Origin: Nodosilinea nodulosa PCC 7104
Lineage (GTDB): Bacteria > Cyanobacteriota > Cyanobacteriia > Phormidesmidales > Phormidesmidaceae
Reading direction: 5' to 3'
Length of the DNA: 64,000 nucleotides
Assembly (NCBI RefSeq): GCF_000309385.1
Contig: NZ_JH976537.1
Location: forward strand, 1,904,029-1,968,028
The translations under genes and the position numbers were made by a program. The notes below the pieces were generated by a model that did not search any database, had not been told where the DNA came from, and saw nothing but the letters and a program-made list of their open reading frames with translations. Positions 47,733 through 57,104 of the stretch are shown one piece after another (position 1 is the stretch's first letter; each line of letters starts with the position of its first letter).

Positions 47733-48677
47733 CTAGGTCAGCAAGTCAGCGCGGGGGCGAAAGCGTTCGGTCTGACGCAGTTCTTCGTAGAGGGCCTTTT
47801 CGCGATCGCTCAGCCCAGTCGGTACCACTACCTCTAACTCTACGATTTGATCGCCCCGCCGTTCTTGACCAACCAAGTACCCCCGCCCCGGCAGCTGAAT
47901 GATTTGGCCAGTCTGCGCTCCGTGGGGCAGCGTCGTTCGCACGGGACCATCGAGGGTAGGAATATCGATGGTGCTGCCCAGGGCGGCCTCGCTGGGGGTG
48001 ATAGGCACCCGACAGTACACATCGTTGCCCTGGAGCGTATAGAAGGGGTGAGGATCGACCTGAATGCGCAGGTACAGGTTGCCGCCGCCAATGCCCTGAC
48101 CCCGCAGCCGAATGCGCTGGCCCGTGACCATACCAGCGGGCATGTTGACCTCTAGGGAACGGCCATCCTCCAGGCGAATGCGCTCGCGCCCGCCCCGAAA
48201 GGCTTTTTCAAGGGGAATGGTGAGGTCGGCTTCGGCATCGCGGCGGCCCGCTGTTGCCCCGTAGGTTGGACTAACGCTGCTCTCTGCATCATCGCTGGCG
48301 CTGCGACGGCTGGAGGGGCGGCGGTTGAGGAGCTGATCGACAAAGGCATTGAAGTCGGGAAATTCGCCAAAGCCAAAGTCTTCGAGGGAAATGCGCCCGC
48401 TAAAGATGTCGCCGACGCCAGATTTCCCCTGCCCTTTCTTGAAGCCTTCCTGCTGCCAGTACTCGCTAAATTTTTCGTACTGGGCACGTTTTTCGTCATC
48501 AGAGAGGACGGTGTAGGCCTCACTGAGGAGCTTAAACTGGTCCTCTGCGTCCTGGTCACCGGGGTTGAGGTCAGGGTGGTACTGCCGGGCCAGCTTTCGG
48601 TAGGCTTGCTTGATATCGCTAAAGGTCGCTTCTCTGGGAACCCCCAGAATGTCGTAGTAGTTCCGAAAGTTCTCCAT
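47733..48677 (-). CDS. J-domain co-chaperone (CbpA/DnaJ type II)
   Basis: A 314-residue Hsp40. The J-domain (YDILGVPREATFSDIKQAYR, with the catalytic HPD in RQYHPDLNPGD) fills the first 65 residues. A Gly/Ser-rich linker and the two client-binding C-terminal beta domains (RIRLRGQGIGGG near 190) follow. It lacks the four CxxCxGxG zinc repeats, so it is a class B or CbpA-like J-protein. It sits directly downstream of the tailed DnaK gene on the same strand and is probably its partner. Confidence 0.9.
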   Translation of the reverse strand: MENFRNYYDILGVPREATFSDIKQAYRKLARQYHPDLNPGDQDAEDQFKLLSEAYTVLSDDEKRAQYEKFSEYWQQEGFKKGQGKSGVGDIFSGRISLEDFGFGEFPDFNAFVDQLLNRRPSSRRSASDDAESSVSPTYGATAGRRDAEADLTIPLEKAFRGGRERIRLEDGRSLEVNMPAGMVTGQRIRLRGQGIGGGNLYLRIQVDPHPFYTLQGNDVYCRVPITPSEAALGSTIDIPTLDGPVRTTLPHGAQTGQIIQLPGRGYLVGQERRGDQIVELEVVVPTGLSDREKALYEELRQTERFRPRADLLT

Positions 48678-48680
48678 AGA

Positions 48681-48750
48681 GGGTGGGGGAATGGACGGGT
48701 AGGGGAGTGGATGGGTGAGCGAGTAGGGGAGTGAACAGTCCTGTTTACTG
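48681..48750 (+). repeat. G-rich tandem repeat between dnaK and the J-protein gene
   Basis: Plus-strand reading shows degenerate 8-9 base units of the form GGGTAGGGGAGTGGATG repeating over about 65 bases. It fills most of the 115-base gap. It belongs to the same repeat family as the copies near 10392, 56275 and 59482. Confidence 0.75.
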
Positions 48751-48792
48751 ATTCACTCTCCTACCTAGCGCAGAGTGAAGTGAGGGGGAGCC

Positions 48793-51675
48793 TTAGAGCC
48801 ATTCGTCGCGATCGCTCCAGTTGTCGTCCTCATAGCGGGGGGCTGGTGGACGATTCTCGGAGCGATTCTGGCGCGGTGCCGTTTGCCGATCGGTGCGGCT
48901 GCCTCGCTCGGGGGATGCGGCCGGACGAGGGCGGCTTTCGGGGGTTGGGGTCTCGGGACGACTCGCGGGGGCCGATTGTCCCCAGGGGTCGTCTTCCCAA
49001 CTGTTCTGGGTAGGGGCCGCCGGGGGCGAACTGGGGCGGTCGTAGGAGTCGTAACCCTGGCTGCCGTAATCCGAGTCGGGGGGGTAAGAGCGATCGTAGC
49101 CTGGGTCGCCATAGCCGGCATTGCCGTAGCTGGGGCGGGTTGGTTCAGCATTCTGCGATCGCGAAGTTTCACTGGAGGCTGGCTGGCCGTAGGCTGACTG
49201 GCCACTCGCTTGGCGACCATAATCCTGGCGATCGGAGCCTTGGCGGCCATAGTCCTGGCGATCGGAGCTGGACGGGCCGTAGTCTTGACGACCGTAGTCC
49301 TGCTGGCCGTAGTCCTGCTGGCCGTAGTCTTGCTGGCCATAGCCTTGCTGGCCGTAGTCCTGCTGGCCGTAGTCTTGCTGGCTATAGTCTGAGACGGGCG
49401 GCTGAGGCCGATTTGGTGCCGGGGGAGGATTTCCCGTCGGGGAGGCCGGACGATCGTAGCCCTGGTCGCCGTAGCCGCGATCGCCCCTGCGGCTATCTCC
49501 ATAGCTGTCATAGCCCGAGCGATTTGCCTCAGGGGGCGGTTCGCGATAGCCCTGGCTGCCATAGCCAGGGTCGTTATAACCCTGATTGCCATAGCCCTGG
49601 CTGTACCCCTGGTCGTTATAGCCCTGACCGCTGTAGCCCGTCGTGCCGTAGGCGCGATTGTCGTAGGCGGGGCTGCCGTAGCGTTGCCCCCCAGATCCCC
49701 CCCGGTTGTCGTAGTCCCAATCGTCATCCCAGTTGCCCCAGGAGGACGACCCCTGGTAGCCGTAGTTGGGTCGGGCCTCCAGGTCGTCGTCGAAGGAGAA
49801 GGTTTTCTTCAGGGTATTGCCGATCTGGCCCAGAATGCCGCCCTCCGGCACATCGTCGGCCTCGTACAGGTAGGCCTCGCGGTTGAGATCGTAGAGTTCG
49901 TCCTGCAGCTCGGCCTGGGCAATGTCGATGCCGCGCTCGTCGCTTTGCTCTAAATAGTCGCGCAGCTCTTGCACCAGGCCCTCAATGCGGCGGCGGCGAT
50001 CGCGGGCAAACTGCATACCAAAGTCGAGGGCCACCTCCCGCAGCAGCCGCTCGGCCTGGAAGGTGAGGGCTTCGGCCCGGTTGCGCTTCTCCACTCGCTC
50101 GCGCTGGAGGCGATCGGTTTCGGCAAATTCTTCGGCCTCGCGGATCATCCGCTGCACCTCGCCCTCTTCCAGATTCGAGGCGCCCTGCACTGTCAGGCTC
50201 TGCTCGCGCCCGGTAGTCTTATCCATGGCCGACACCTGCAAAATGCCGTTGGCGTCGATGTCGAAGGACACCAGCACCTGGGGCACGCCGCGCGGCGCGG
50301 GGGGAATGCCCATCAGCTTGAAGCGGCCCAGGGACTTGTTGTCCATGCCCATTTCGCGCTCGCCCTGGAGTACATGCACTTCCACGGAGGTCTGATTGTT
50401 CTCGGAGGTCGAAAATATGTCCGATCGCCGCACCGGAATGGTGGTATTGCGGGGAATTACCTTCTTCATCACCCCGCCGATGGTCTCCAGCCCCAGGGAC
50501 AGAGAGGTGACATCCAGCAGCATGATGTCCTGCACTTCCTGGGTGATGATGCCCGCCTGCACCGCCGCTCCCACGGCCACGGCTTCGTCGGGGTTCACCG
50601 CCTGGCTGGGTTCGAGGCCGATCAGCGATCGCACCAGATCCTGCACCATGGGCATACGGCTGCCGCCGCCCACCAGCACCACTTCGTCAATGTCGTTGGG
50701 GGTCAGCCCCGCATCGCTGAGGGCCTGCTTGAGGGGCGCGCGCAGGGCGCTGACCAAGTCACCGCACAGGCCCTCAAACTGCGATCGGCTGAGGCGGGTT
50801 TCGATATGCTTGGGGCCATCGGGGGTGGCGGTAATAAACGGCAGGCTAATTTCGGTGCTGGCCACGCCAGATAGCTCAATTTTGGCTTTTTCTGCCGCCT
50901 CGGTCAGGCGTTGCAGGGCCTGGCGATCCTTACGGAGGTCAATCCCTTCTTTTTCTAAAAAGCCATCGGCTAACCAGTCGACAATTTTGGTGTCAAAGTT
51001 AGTGCCGCCCAGCTGGGTATCGCCCGAGGTCGATCGCACCTCAAACACCCCATCGCCCACATCGAGAATCGACACGTCAAAGGTGCCGCCCCCCAGGTCA
51101 AACACCAGAATGGTCTCGTTTTGGGCCTGGTCAAGGCCGTAGGCCAGCGCCGCTGCCGTGGGTTCATTAAGAATGCGCTTCACCTCTAGACCCGCGATGC
51201 GACCGGCGTTGCGGGTGGCCTGGCGCTGGGCATCGTTGAAGTAGGCGGGCACGGTAATCACCGCCCCGGTCACCGGCTGGCCCAGGTAGCGGCTGGCCTC
51301 ATCGGCCAGTTTGCGCAGCACAATGGCCGAGATCTCCTCGGGGGCAAAGTCTTTTTCGAGGCGGGGGCAGCGAATTTTGACGTTGCCCGCCTCATCCCGG
51401 CGAATGGTGTAGGGCACCCGCTTAGAGGACTGGTCTAGCTCGGCGTAGCGGCGACCCATGTAGCGCTTGACGCCGTAGAAGGTGTTCTGTGGGTTGAGCA
51501 CGGTCTGCCGTCGGGCCATCTGCCCCACCAGGCGCTCGCCTTCTTTGCTAAAAGCCACCACCGAGGGCGTAGTGCGCATCCCTTCAGCGTTGGCAATTAC
51601 CACAGGCTTGCCACCCTCCATGACAGAGACCACTGAGTTGGTTGTGCCCAGGTCGATGCCAACTACTTTTCCCAT
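48793..51675 (-). CDS. dnaK: DnaK-type Hsp70 with a long FUS-like C-terminal tail
   Basis: A 960-residue Hsp70, about 325 residues longer than E. coli DnaK. Residues 1-625 are a normal ATPase and peptide-binding domain ([34 protein letters not shown] [14 protein letters not shown]). The tail (about 626-960) is low complexity: [20 protein letters not shown] Tyr/Gly/Gln repeats, then about seven QQDYG units (about 760-800), then a Ser/Pro/Arg/Asp-rich end. The QQDYG units come from a tandem 15-base repeat at 49271-49390. There is no EEVD-like end. Tailed DnaK3-type proteins occur in cyanobacteria and some bind thylakoids, but this Tyr/Gln repeat composition is reminiscent of FUS-family prion-like domains. 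Placement with its J-protein suggests a specialised chaperone. Confidence 0.92.
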   Translation of the reverse strand: MGKVVGIDLGTTNSVVSVMEGGKPVVIANAEGMRTTPSVVAFSKEGERLVGQMARRQTVLNPQNTFYGVKRYMGRRYAELDQSSKRVPYTIRRDEAGNVKIRCPRLEKDFAPEEISAIVLRKLADEASRYLGQPVTGAVITVPAYFNDAQRQATRNAGRIAGLEVKRILNEPTAAALAYGLDQAQNETILVFDLGGGTFDVSILDVGDGVFEVRSTSGDTQLGGTNFDTKIVDWLADGFLEKEGIDLRKDRQALQRLTEAAEKAKIELSGVASTEISLPFITATPDGPKHIETRLSRSQFEGLCGDLVSALRAPLKQALSDAGLTPNDIDEVVLVGGGSRMPMVQDLVRSLIGLEPSQAVNPDEAVAVGAAVQAGIITQEVQDIMLLDVTSLSLGLETIGGVMKKVIPRNTTIPVRRSDIFSTSENNQTSVEVHVLQGEREMGMDNKSLGRFKLMGIPPAPRGVPQVLVSFDIDANGILQVSAMDKTTGREQSLTVQGASNLEEGEVQRMIREAEEFAETDRLQRERVEKRNRAEALTFQAERLLREVALDFGMQFARDRRRRIEGLVQELRDYLEQSDERGIDIAQAELQDELYDLNREAYLYEADDVPEGGILGQIGNTLKKTFSFDDDLEARPNYGYQGSSSWGNWDDDWDYDNRGGSGGQRYGSPAYDNRAYGTTGYSGQGYNDQGYSQGYGNQGYNDPGYGSQGYREPPPEANRSGYDSYGDSRRGDRGYGDQGYDRPASPTGNPPPAPNRPQPPVSDYSQQDYGQQDYGQQGYGQQDYGQQDYGQQDYGRQDYGPSSSDRQDYGRQGSDRQDYGRQASGQSAYGQPASSETSRSQNAEPTRPSYGNAGYGDPGYDRSYPPDSDYGSQGYDSYDRPSSPPAAPTQNSWEDDPWGQSAPASRPETPTPESRPRPAASPERGSRTDRQTAPRQNRSENRPPAPRYEDDNWSDRDEWL
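49271..49390 (-). repeat. 15-bp tandem repeat encoding QQDYG
   Basis: About eight copies of the 15-base unit ctgctggccgtagtc (plus-strand view) encode [16 protein letters not shown] on the minus strand. The copies vary at a few bases, mainly tcc/tct wobble positions, so they diverged after duplication. Confidence 0.9.
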
Positions 51676-51962
51676 TCGCTCTGGCGTCTCCTTATCTGTC
51701 TGTCTGCGTGCTCAATGAAGGTTAGCACCGAGGGGGCATCGCTTCTGCCAACCTACTTACATCAACTTTCTTAATGATAGTCTGTCACAGGCTGGCCTAG
51801 ATTCTACCGCATGGGTTTTGGGAGGCAGGGGTTGATAGGGACAGTAGTGGTTTGAGGATTTGGGCCTAGGGTTCCAACCCTTCTTTGACCTTAGCCTCAA
51901 AGACTAACCGATCGCATCTCCCCATCCGACTAAACTGAGGATAATCTCGCAAACTCTTTTCG

Positions 51963-52544
51963 ATGGTGCAGACTCGGCCCAAATTTTATAGCTTTGACGA
52001 CTATCTGGCCTACGACGACGGCACAGAGAACCTTTACGAGCTATTTAATGGAGAGCTAATTGAAGTGCCGCCAGAGTCAGGGCAAAACGTACAGATTGCC
52101 AACCGTCTATTTCTGACCTTTGCGTTGCTGGTAGGCATCGACCGAGTTCGTGGGCATGGTCTAGAGCTAGAGGTGCGGGGCGAACCCAAAAATCGCTACC
52201 CAGACCTGACGGTGATTCAGCCTGAACACATTCAGCTATTAGCCAAGCGCAACACAATTCGTTTGATGATGCCGCCCCCGGCCCTGGTGGTCGAGGTGGT
52301 TAGCCCTGGCGAATTGCAGTGGGAGCGCGATTACGTGGCTAAACGCGCTCAGTACCAGGATTTAGGCATTCCTGAATACTGGCTTATCAACCCTCAGGAT
52401 CAGACGGTGCTGGTGCTGGCGCAGAATGGTCAGGGGTATGTACCCATTGGCACTTTTTCAGGCGATCGCCGGATTGAATCGGCTCAGTTTGCGCAACTCA
52501 ACCTCACGGCGGCGCAGCTCTTTGGGGCAGGTGCCCAAGCATAG
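51963..52544 (+). CDS. Uma2-family (DUF820) endonuclease-like protein
   Basis: A 193-residue Uma2 protein of the PD-(D/E)xK-like fold. The conserved N-terminal part (FDDYLAYDDGTENLYELFNG), the Asp in NRYPDLTVIQPEHI and PPPALVVEVVSPGE with the Glu are visible. It is a second Uma2 protein in the window, not closely similar to the one at 40301. The function is unknown. It is divergent from the tailed dnaK. Confidence 0.85.
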   Translation: MVQTRPKFYSFDDYLAYDDGTENLYELFNGELIEVPPESGQNVQIANRLFLTFALLVGIDRVRGHGLELEVRGEPKNRYPDLTVIQPEHIQLLAKRNTIRLMMPPPALVVEVVSPGELQWERDYVAKRAQYQDLGIPEYWLINPQDQTVLVLAQNGQGYVPIGTFSGDRRIESAQFAQLNLTAAQLFGAGAQA

Positions 52545-52669
52545 AGCGGTGTGGTAAAACACTGGGTTGATTGGCTGATTGACTGCGCGACTGAGGCATG
52601 GCCGCTGTGCGTAGTGGGGCCTATCTAGGGACTAGATAAGCCCCAAACGGTTTGGCTCTGCTTAGCCGT

Positions 52670-53974
52670 CTATTCTTCTTCGCTGTAATCCTCCTCCTCT
52701 TCTTCGTCTTCAGAATCGTAGTCTTCCTCTTCGGAATCTTCCTCCTCTTCAGAGTCCTCTTCGTCTTCGGAATCGTAGTCTTCCTCTTCGGAATCCTCCT
52801 CTTTGTCTTCGGAATCGTCTTCCTCTTCAAAGTCCTCCTCTTCCGCTTCAGAGTCCTCTTCCTCGGACTCTGCATTCCCGTAGCCGAAACCGAAGGACCC
52901 GTCTACGGCATAGTCTTGACAGAGAGAGTCGAGCGCTGCGATGAATTCGGTGGCGTCTTCAATAGATAGATCAAAGTTAAGGATGTTGAGCAAGTAGGGG
53001 CTATCTTCGTCTTCGTCATACCCGTAGTCGAAGTAGTAGTCGTCCTCGCTTTCGACATACTCCATGCAGAGCGCTTCGAGCGCTTCGGTGAACCCTTCTG
53101 GGTCTTCGGTCTGGAGGTAAAAGTCGTAGAGCAAGAGGGAGCCGTCGTCGGCAAAGAATGACTCGTCGTCTTCCCAAACGTCGGCGCTAAAGTCGAGGTC
53201 GCTGAGCGATTTGATAATCCACGAGTCATGGCCGTTGTAGTCGGCGTGGATGACATAGTCGTAGGGAATATAGCAGTAGCCGCGATCGCCCCACCCTGCT
53301 CCCCAGGAGTTGCGCACGATGAACATGCGGTCTTTGTCGGAGTAGCCAACGCACAGCATGGCGTGCCAGCCGTGGGTTTCGCGCACATTGTCGGAGCGCT
53401 TGGGTTTGGGCACCCGGCCCTTGTTGCGGGTGGCTTCGTCAAACGACTCAAAGGTATTGAGGGCAAAGGCGATTGGGTAGCCCTCGGCCAGGGTGTGCCG
53501 CCAGAGATCGAGATCGGTGTCGATGGCCTCGGCTTCAATGATTTTGTAGTTGGCGGCGTGGTCGTAGGCGCTGGCGTCGGGCTCGGTGAAGATGAGCTCC
53601 TCGTCGTTGGGCCAGAGGTCTTCGGCGCAGGCCCCCTGCTGCATCAGGGTATCGATCGCGCAGTACATCTGGGTGCCGCCGTCTTCGTTGTGGCTGCCGG
53701 TCCGCGATCGCGCGTTGTAGTACACAAACAACCGGCTGACGTCGGCGGCATCGCCCAGATCGCGCTTGGCCAGGTACTCGTAGGCACCCACAAAGGCATT
53801 GGCCACGCAGCTGTTGCCCACCTGCTCTTCTACCTCGGTCATGTGCTGACGCAAATCAACGCGGGGCGGCAGCTCTTCTCTTTCAAACCGCCCGATCTGG
53901 TGATGCTTGACGTTGGCTGGCTTTTGGCCCGCCTGATAACCGCCGATGCGAAACTTGCGGTTCTGCGTAAACAT
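52670..53974 (-). CDS. Papain-like cysteine protease with acidic tail
   Basis: A 434-residue C1-family peptidase. The oxyanion Gln and catalytic Cys are in QVGNSCVANAF (Q51, C56), the His in THGWHAMLCVGYSD near 204 and the Asn in FIVRNSWGAGWGDRGYCYIP near 223, so the catalytic set is complete. No signal peptide or propeptide is seen, so it should act in the cytoplasm. The last 65 residues (from about 370) are almost wholly Glu, Asp and Ser, from a repeat at 52676-52866. The role is unknown; the neighbours are two Hsp70 genes. Confidence 0.88.
   Translation of the reverse strand: MFTQNRKFRIGGYQAGQKPANVKHHQIGRFEREELPPRVDLRQHMTEVEEQVGNSCVANAFVGAYEYLAKRDLGDAADVSRLFVYYNARSRTGSHNEDGGTQMYCAIDTLMQQGACAEDLWPNDEELIFTEPDASAYDHAANYKIIEAEAIDTDLDLWRHTLAEGYPIAFALNTFESFDEATRNKGRVPKPKRSDNVRETHGWHAMLCVGYSDKDRMFIVRNSWGAGWGDRGYCYIPYDYVIHADYNGHDSWIIKSLSDLDFSADVWEDDESFFADDGSLLLYDFYLQTEDPEGFTEALEALCMEYVESEDDYYFDYGYDEDEDSPYLLNILNFDLSIEDATEFIAALDSLCQDYAVDGSFGFGYGNAESEEEDSEAEEEDFEEEDDSEDKEEDSEEEDYDSEDEEDSEEEEDSEEEDYDSEDEEEEEDYSEEE
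52676..52866 (-). repeat. Simple repeat encoding Glu/Asp/Ser tail
   Basis: The plus-strand sequence is a run of tcttcc/tctteg-like triplets (units such as ttcctcttcggaatc) in irregular tandem copies. It encodes EEEDSEEEDYDSEDEE-type sequence on the minus strand. Confidence 0.85.
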
Positions 53975-54033
53975 GCCTGTGACCTCTAGGAGATAGTCTC
54001 TCTAGCATTCCCGCAGATGATCTCTGGCTGTTA

Positions 54034-54158
54034 GGGCGTGTCATCAATTCTTGCTACAATCCTTATCCCATAGGCATTGCCACGCCCGACCCAAAAAACA
54101 GGCTAGTGGCTGTAACCGCTGATTCTTAGACTATTAGCGATTAATTGATGACAGCCCC
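54034..54158. mobile_element. 125-bp MITE-like element
   Basis: The ends gggcgtgtcatcaatt (54034-54049) and aattgatgacagcccc (54143-54158) are inverted repeats matching at 14 of 16 positions. TA dinucleotides flank both ends (54032-54033 and 54159-54160), as expected for Tc1-mariner/IS630-like or similar insertion. The interior has no ORF. It lies in the 309-base gap between the protease and dnaK2 genes; the rest of the gap holds the dnaK2 terminator. Confidence 0.7.
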
Positions 54159-54205
54159 TAGCGCGGCAGGCGGTTAATGGCGAATCTAATATGGTCCTCA
54201 GCCAC

Positions 54206-54239
54206 AAAAAAAGGCGGATAGCTGAACCGCTATCCGCCT
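54206..54239 (-). terminator. Intrinsic terminator of dnaK2
   Basis: The arms 54212-54222 and 54229-54239 are exact 11-base reverse complements (aggcggatagc / gctatccgcct) with a 6-base loop. On the minus strand they are followed by seven T residues. It ends 45 bases past the stop codon. Confidence 0.88.
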
Positions 54240-54283
54240 CTTTGCTAGCCGGAGCAAAGCTTGTGGGCTGTGTGCCCGGTTAG

Positions 54284-56191
54284 TTAGTTAGAGCCAGGTT
54301 CAGAAAACTCGGCATCGATCACATCGTCGCCGCCGGAGCCATCGCTGGGGGCAGCGTCAGGCTCGGGGGCAGCGCCAGTCGCATCGCCGCCAGCCTGCTG
54401 GTACAGGTTGGTGCTAATGCCGTAGAGGGTCTGCTGGAGCTCGCCAGTGAGGGTTTTGATGGTGTCAAAGTCCTCAGCTTCGATGGCGGTGCGCAGCGCC
54501 TTGATCTGCTCTTCGGCCTTCTCTTTGTCGGCGGCGGGCACCTTGTCGCCCATGTCGGCGAGCTGCTTCTCAGCCTGGTAAGAGAGTGAGTCAGCCTGGT
54601 TCTTGAGGTCGATGCGCTCGCGCCGCTCTTTGTCGGCGGCGGAGTTGGCTTCGGCATCCTTCACCATGCGCTCGACTTCGTTCTCGTCGAGGGTCGAGGC
54701 TCCAGAGATGGTGATGGTCTGCTCTTTGCCGGTGCCCTTGTCTTTGGCGGTGACATTGAGAATGCCGTTGGCATCGATGTCAAAGATCACCTCAATTTGG
54801 GGCACGCCGCGGGGCGCGGGGGGAATGCCAGAGAGCTGGAAGGTCCCCAGGCTCTTGTTGTCGGTGGCCATTTCGCGCTCGCCCTGGAGCACCTTGATCT
54901 CCACATTGGTTTGCCCGTCTTGAGCCGTAGAGAACACCTCCGACTTTTTGGTCGGGATGGTGGTGTTGCGGGTGATCAGCTTGGTCATCACGCCGCCCAG
55001 GGTTTCGACGCCCAGCGATAGCGGGGTGACATCCAGCAGCAGAATGTCCTTGACTTCTCCGGCCAGCACGCCGCCCTGGATAGCAGCGCCTACAGCCACC
55101 ACTTCGTCAGGGTTGACGGTTTCGTTGGGCTCTTTGTCGAGGGTGCGCTTGACCACATCCTTAATGGCGGGAATGCGGGTCGAACCACCCACCAGCACCA
55201 CTTCATCGATGCCGGTCTTGGCAATCTTGGCATCCTTGAGGGCCTGCTCGACGGGAATGCGGCAGCGATCGATCAGATCGGCGCACAGCTCCTCAAACTT
55301 GGCTCGGGTCAGAGTCATTTCCAGGTGCTTGGGACCATCCTGGGTGGCGGTGATAAAGGGCAGGTTAACCTCTGCCTGGGTCACGCTGGACAGCTCAATT
55401 TTGGCTTTTTCAGCGGCCTCGGTGAGGCGCTGGAGGGCCTGCTTGTCTTTGCGCAGATCGATGCCTTCGAGCTTTTGAAACTCAGCGGCCAGGAAGTCAA
55501 CGATTTTCTTGTCGAAGTCGTCACCGCCCAGGTGAGTGTCGCCCGAGGTAGCCAGCACTTCAAACACGCCGTCGCCCACTTCGAGAATGGAGACGTCGAA
55601 GGTGCCGCCGCCCAGGTCAAATACCAGAATAGTTTCGTTGCTCTTGCGATCGAGACCGTAGGCCAGCGAAGCGGCGGTGGGCTCGTTGATAATTCGCAGC
55701 ACTTCAAGACCGGCAATTTTACCGGCGTCTTTGGTGGCCTGGCGCTGGGAGTCATTGAAGTAGGCAGGCACGGTAATCACGGCCTGGGTCACTTTCTCGC
55801 CCAGATACTTACCGGCGTCGTCCGCTAGCTTGCGCAGGATCTGAGCCGAAATTTCTTCGGGCGAAAACTGCTGACCCGCTTGGGGGCAGTCAATTTTGAC
55901 GTTGTTGCCCACGTTCATAACTTTGTAGGCAACTTCGGTCGACTCGGTAGTCACTTCGTCGAAGCGTCGACCAATGAAGCGCTTGACTGAATAAAAGGTG
56001 TTGTCGGTGTTCATGACCGCCTGGCGCTTGGCAATTTGGCCAACCAGTCGATCGCCATTTTTGGCGTAGGCAACAACCGAGGGAGTGGTGCGAAAGCCTT
56101 CGGCGTTAGCAATAACGGTGGGCTTGCCCCCTTCCATGACGGCAACCACGGAGTTTGTGGTGCCCAGGTCGATTCCAACTACTTTTCCCAT
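54284..56191 (-). CDS. dnaK2: Chaperone DnaK (canonical Hsp70)
   Basis: A 635-residue Hsp70, the normal length. The ATPase domain opens [20 protein letters not shown] and includes [18 protein letters not shown] near 320. The peptide-binding domain and C-terminal lid end in a Gly/Asp/Ala-rich tail ([19 protein letters not shown]), as in DnaK2-type cyanobacterial proteins. This is the likely housekeeping Hsp70. It lies 310 bases upstream in transcription terms of the protease gene, and its own terminator follows. No CIRCE element is visible upstream. Confidence 0.93.
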   Translation of the reverse strand: MGKVVGIDLGTTNSVVAVMEGGKPTVIANAEGFRTTPSVVAYAKNGDRLVGQIAKRQAVMNTDNTFYSVKRFIGRRFDEVTTESTEVAYKVMNVGNNVKIDCPQAGQQFSPEEISAQILRKLADDAGKYLGEKVTQAVITVPAYFNDSQRQATKDAGKIAGLEVLRIINEPTAASLAYGLDRKSNETILVFDLGGGTFDVSILEVGDGVFEVLATSGDTHLGGDDFDKKIVDFLAAEFQKLEGIDLRKDKQALQRLTEAAEKAKIELSSVTQAEVNLPFITATQDGPKHLEMTLTRAKFEELCADLIDRCRIPVEQALKDAKIAKTGIDEVVLVGGSTRIPAIKDVVKRTLDKEPNETVNPDEVVAVGAAIQGGVLAGEVKDILLLDVTPLSLGVETLGGVMTKLITRNTTIPTKKSEVFSTAQDGQTNVEIKVLQGEREMATDNKSLGTFQLSGIPPAPRGVPQIEVIFDIDANGILNVTAKDKGTGKEQTITISGASTLDENEVERMVKDAEANSAADKERRERIDLKNQADSLSYQAEKQLADMGDKVPAADKEKAEEQIKALRTAIEAEDFDTIKTLTGELQQTLYGISTNLYQQAGGDATGAAPEPDAAPSDGSGGDDVIDAEFSEPGSN

Positions 56192-56274
56192 ATTTTCTTT
56201 GCTCCGGCTTGACAGCTATATCTATAGTGCTTGCTCAAGCCATTTACCTGAAGGAGGGGATACCGAACCGTAGA

Positions 56275-56351
56275 AGGCGGGGTGGGGGGTGGGAGGGGAA
56301 TGGGGGAGGTGAGGGGGATGAGGGAGGTGAGGGGGGTGGGGAAGATGAGGG
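56275..56351 (+). repeat. G-rich nonamer tandem repeat upstream of dnaK2
   Basis: Units such as gagggaggt and gagggggat repeat with a period of about 9 over about 77 bases. The remaining 304-base gap (56192-56495) shows no gene. It sits in the region that should hold the dnaK2 promoter. Confidence 0.75.
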
Positions 56352-56495
56352 AGGTATTCTGGCCCTGGGGTGGATTTATGAGTGGCTCTTGGGCCGATTA
56401 GTTCTTGGGCCGATTAGGATGGCTGCTCGGGCTCAGGGGAGGTGCGCGATTGAGTGGCGCTGAACGGGGATAGATCAGCTCAGCTTGATCTCAAT

Positions 56496-56951
56496 TTATT
56501 GCAAGTAGCGATCGCCTTCGGGCGTGAGGTGGAGATTGACCACAGCCCGCTCGTACACCACAATCAACCCCTGGGCTGCCAGTCCCTCTACCAACCGCTG
56601 GCGATCGCCCACTGATACCCGCCGATGAATCTGTCCGGGGTGAATCCTGCCGCCCAAACACGATCGCAGAATTAGCAGCTCGTCTGGGGTGACAGGCCAA
56701 ACCGACAGATCTAGCTTGAGCAGGGTTTTGCCGGTTAGGGTAAGGCCAAACTGGGCGATGTCGTAGTCGCAGGTAAGCCAGCCCCTGTCCTGGAGCTGCT
56801 GACAGGCTTTGACCCGCTGGCGCAGGGAACTCTGTCTCTTGACGGGCAGCGCGGTGAGGGCATCACAGGTGCCGCCAGCGGCCCTGAGCTGCCCTAAAAC
56901 AGCCAGTTCCAGAGGAGATGGTGCTAGAGATGCCGTCCGGGAAGCGCTCAT
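56496..56951 (-). CDS. Winged-helix-like protein, unknown
   Basis: A 151-residue protein from ATG 56951 (MSASRTASLAPSPLELAVLG). Two helix-turn-helix-like blocks can be seen: LRQRVKACQQLQDRGWLTCD with the ending FGLTLTGKTLL, and VGDRQRLVEGLAAQGLIVVY with VNLHLTPEGDRYLQ. Each looks like a winged helix with its beta wing, so it may be a tandem winged-helix DNA-binding protein. I cannot name the family. It is divergent from the TPR gene. Confidence 0.6.
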   Translation of the reverse strand: MSASRTASLAPSPLELAVLGQLRAAGGTCDALTALPVKRQSSLRQRVKACQQLQDRGWLTCDYDIAQFGLTLTGKTLLKLDLSVWPVTPDELLILRSCLGGRIHPGQIHRRVSVGDRQRLVEGLAAQGLIVVYERAVVNLHLTPEGDRYLQ

Positions 56952-57104
56952 CGGGGCCGAAAATGATGCTGACGTCCTGAAACGATTGGCGTGGGGTGAA
57001 GTGTAATGGAAGGGGGCGGAGCGATAGCCTGGGAGACTGACTCCTTGCGATCGCAATCTAGTTCATAGTAACTAGTTTTACCATGCCGCCTGCATCTTAT
57101 CCAC

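Noticed and set aside
49271..49390. Possible CRISPR array
   Set aside because: The 15-bp units are directly adjacent without spacers and encode QQDYG in frame.
49140..49886. Antisense ORFs rich in hydrophobic or Ser/Arg repeats over the dnaK tail
   Set aside because: They arise from the 15-bp repeat being open in several frames; no independent support.
56192..56280. CIRCE heat-shock operator before dnaK2
   Set aside because: No TTAGCACTC/GAGTGCTAA inverted repeat is present.
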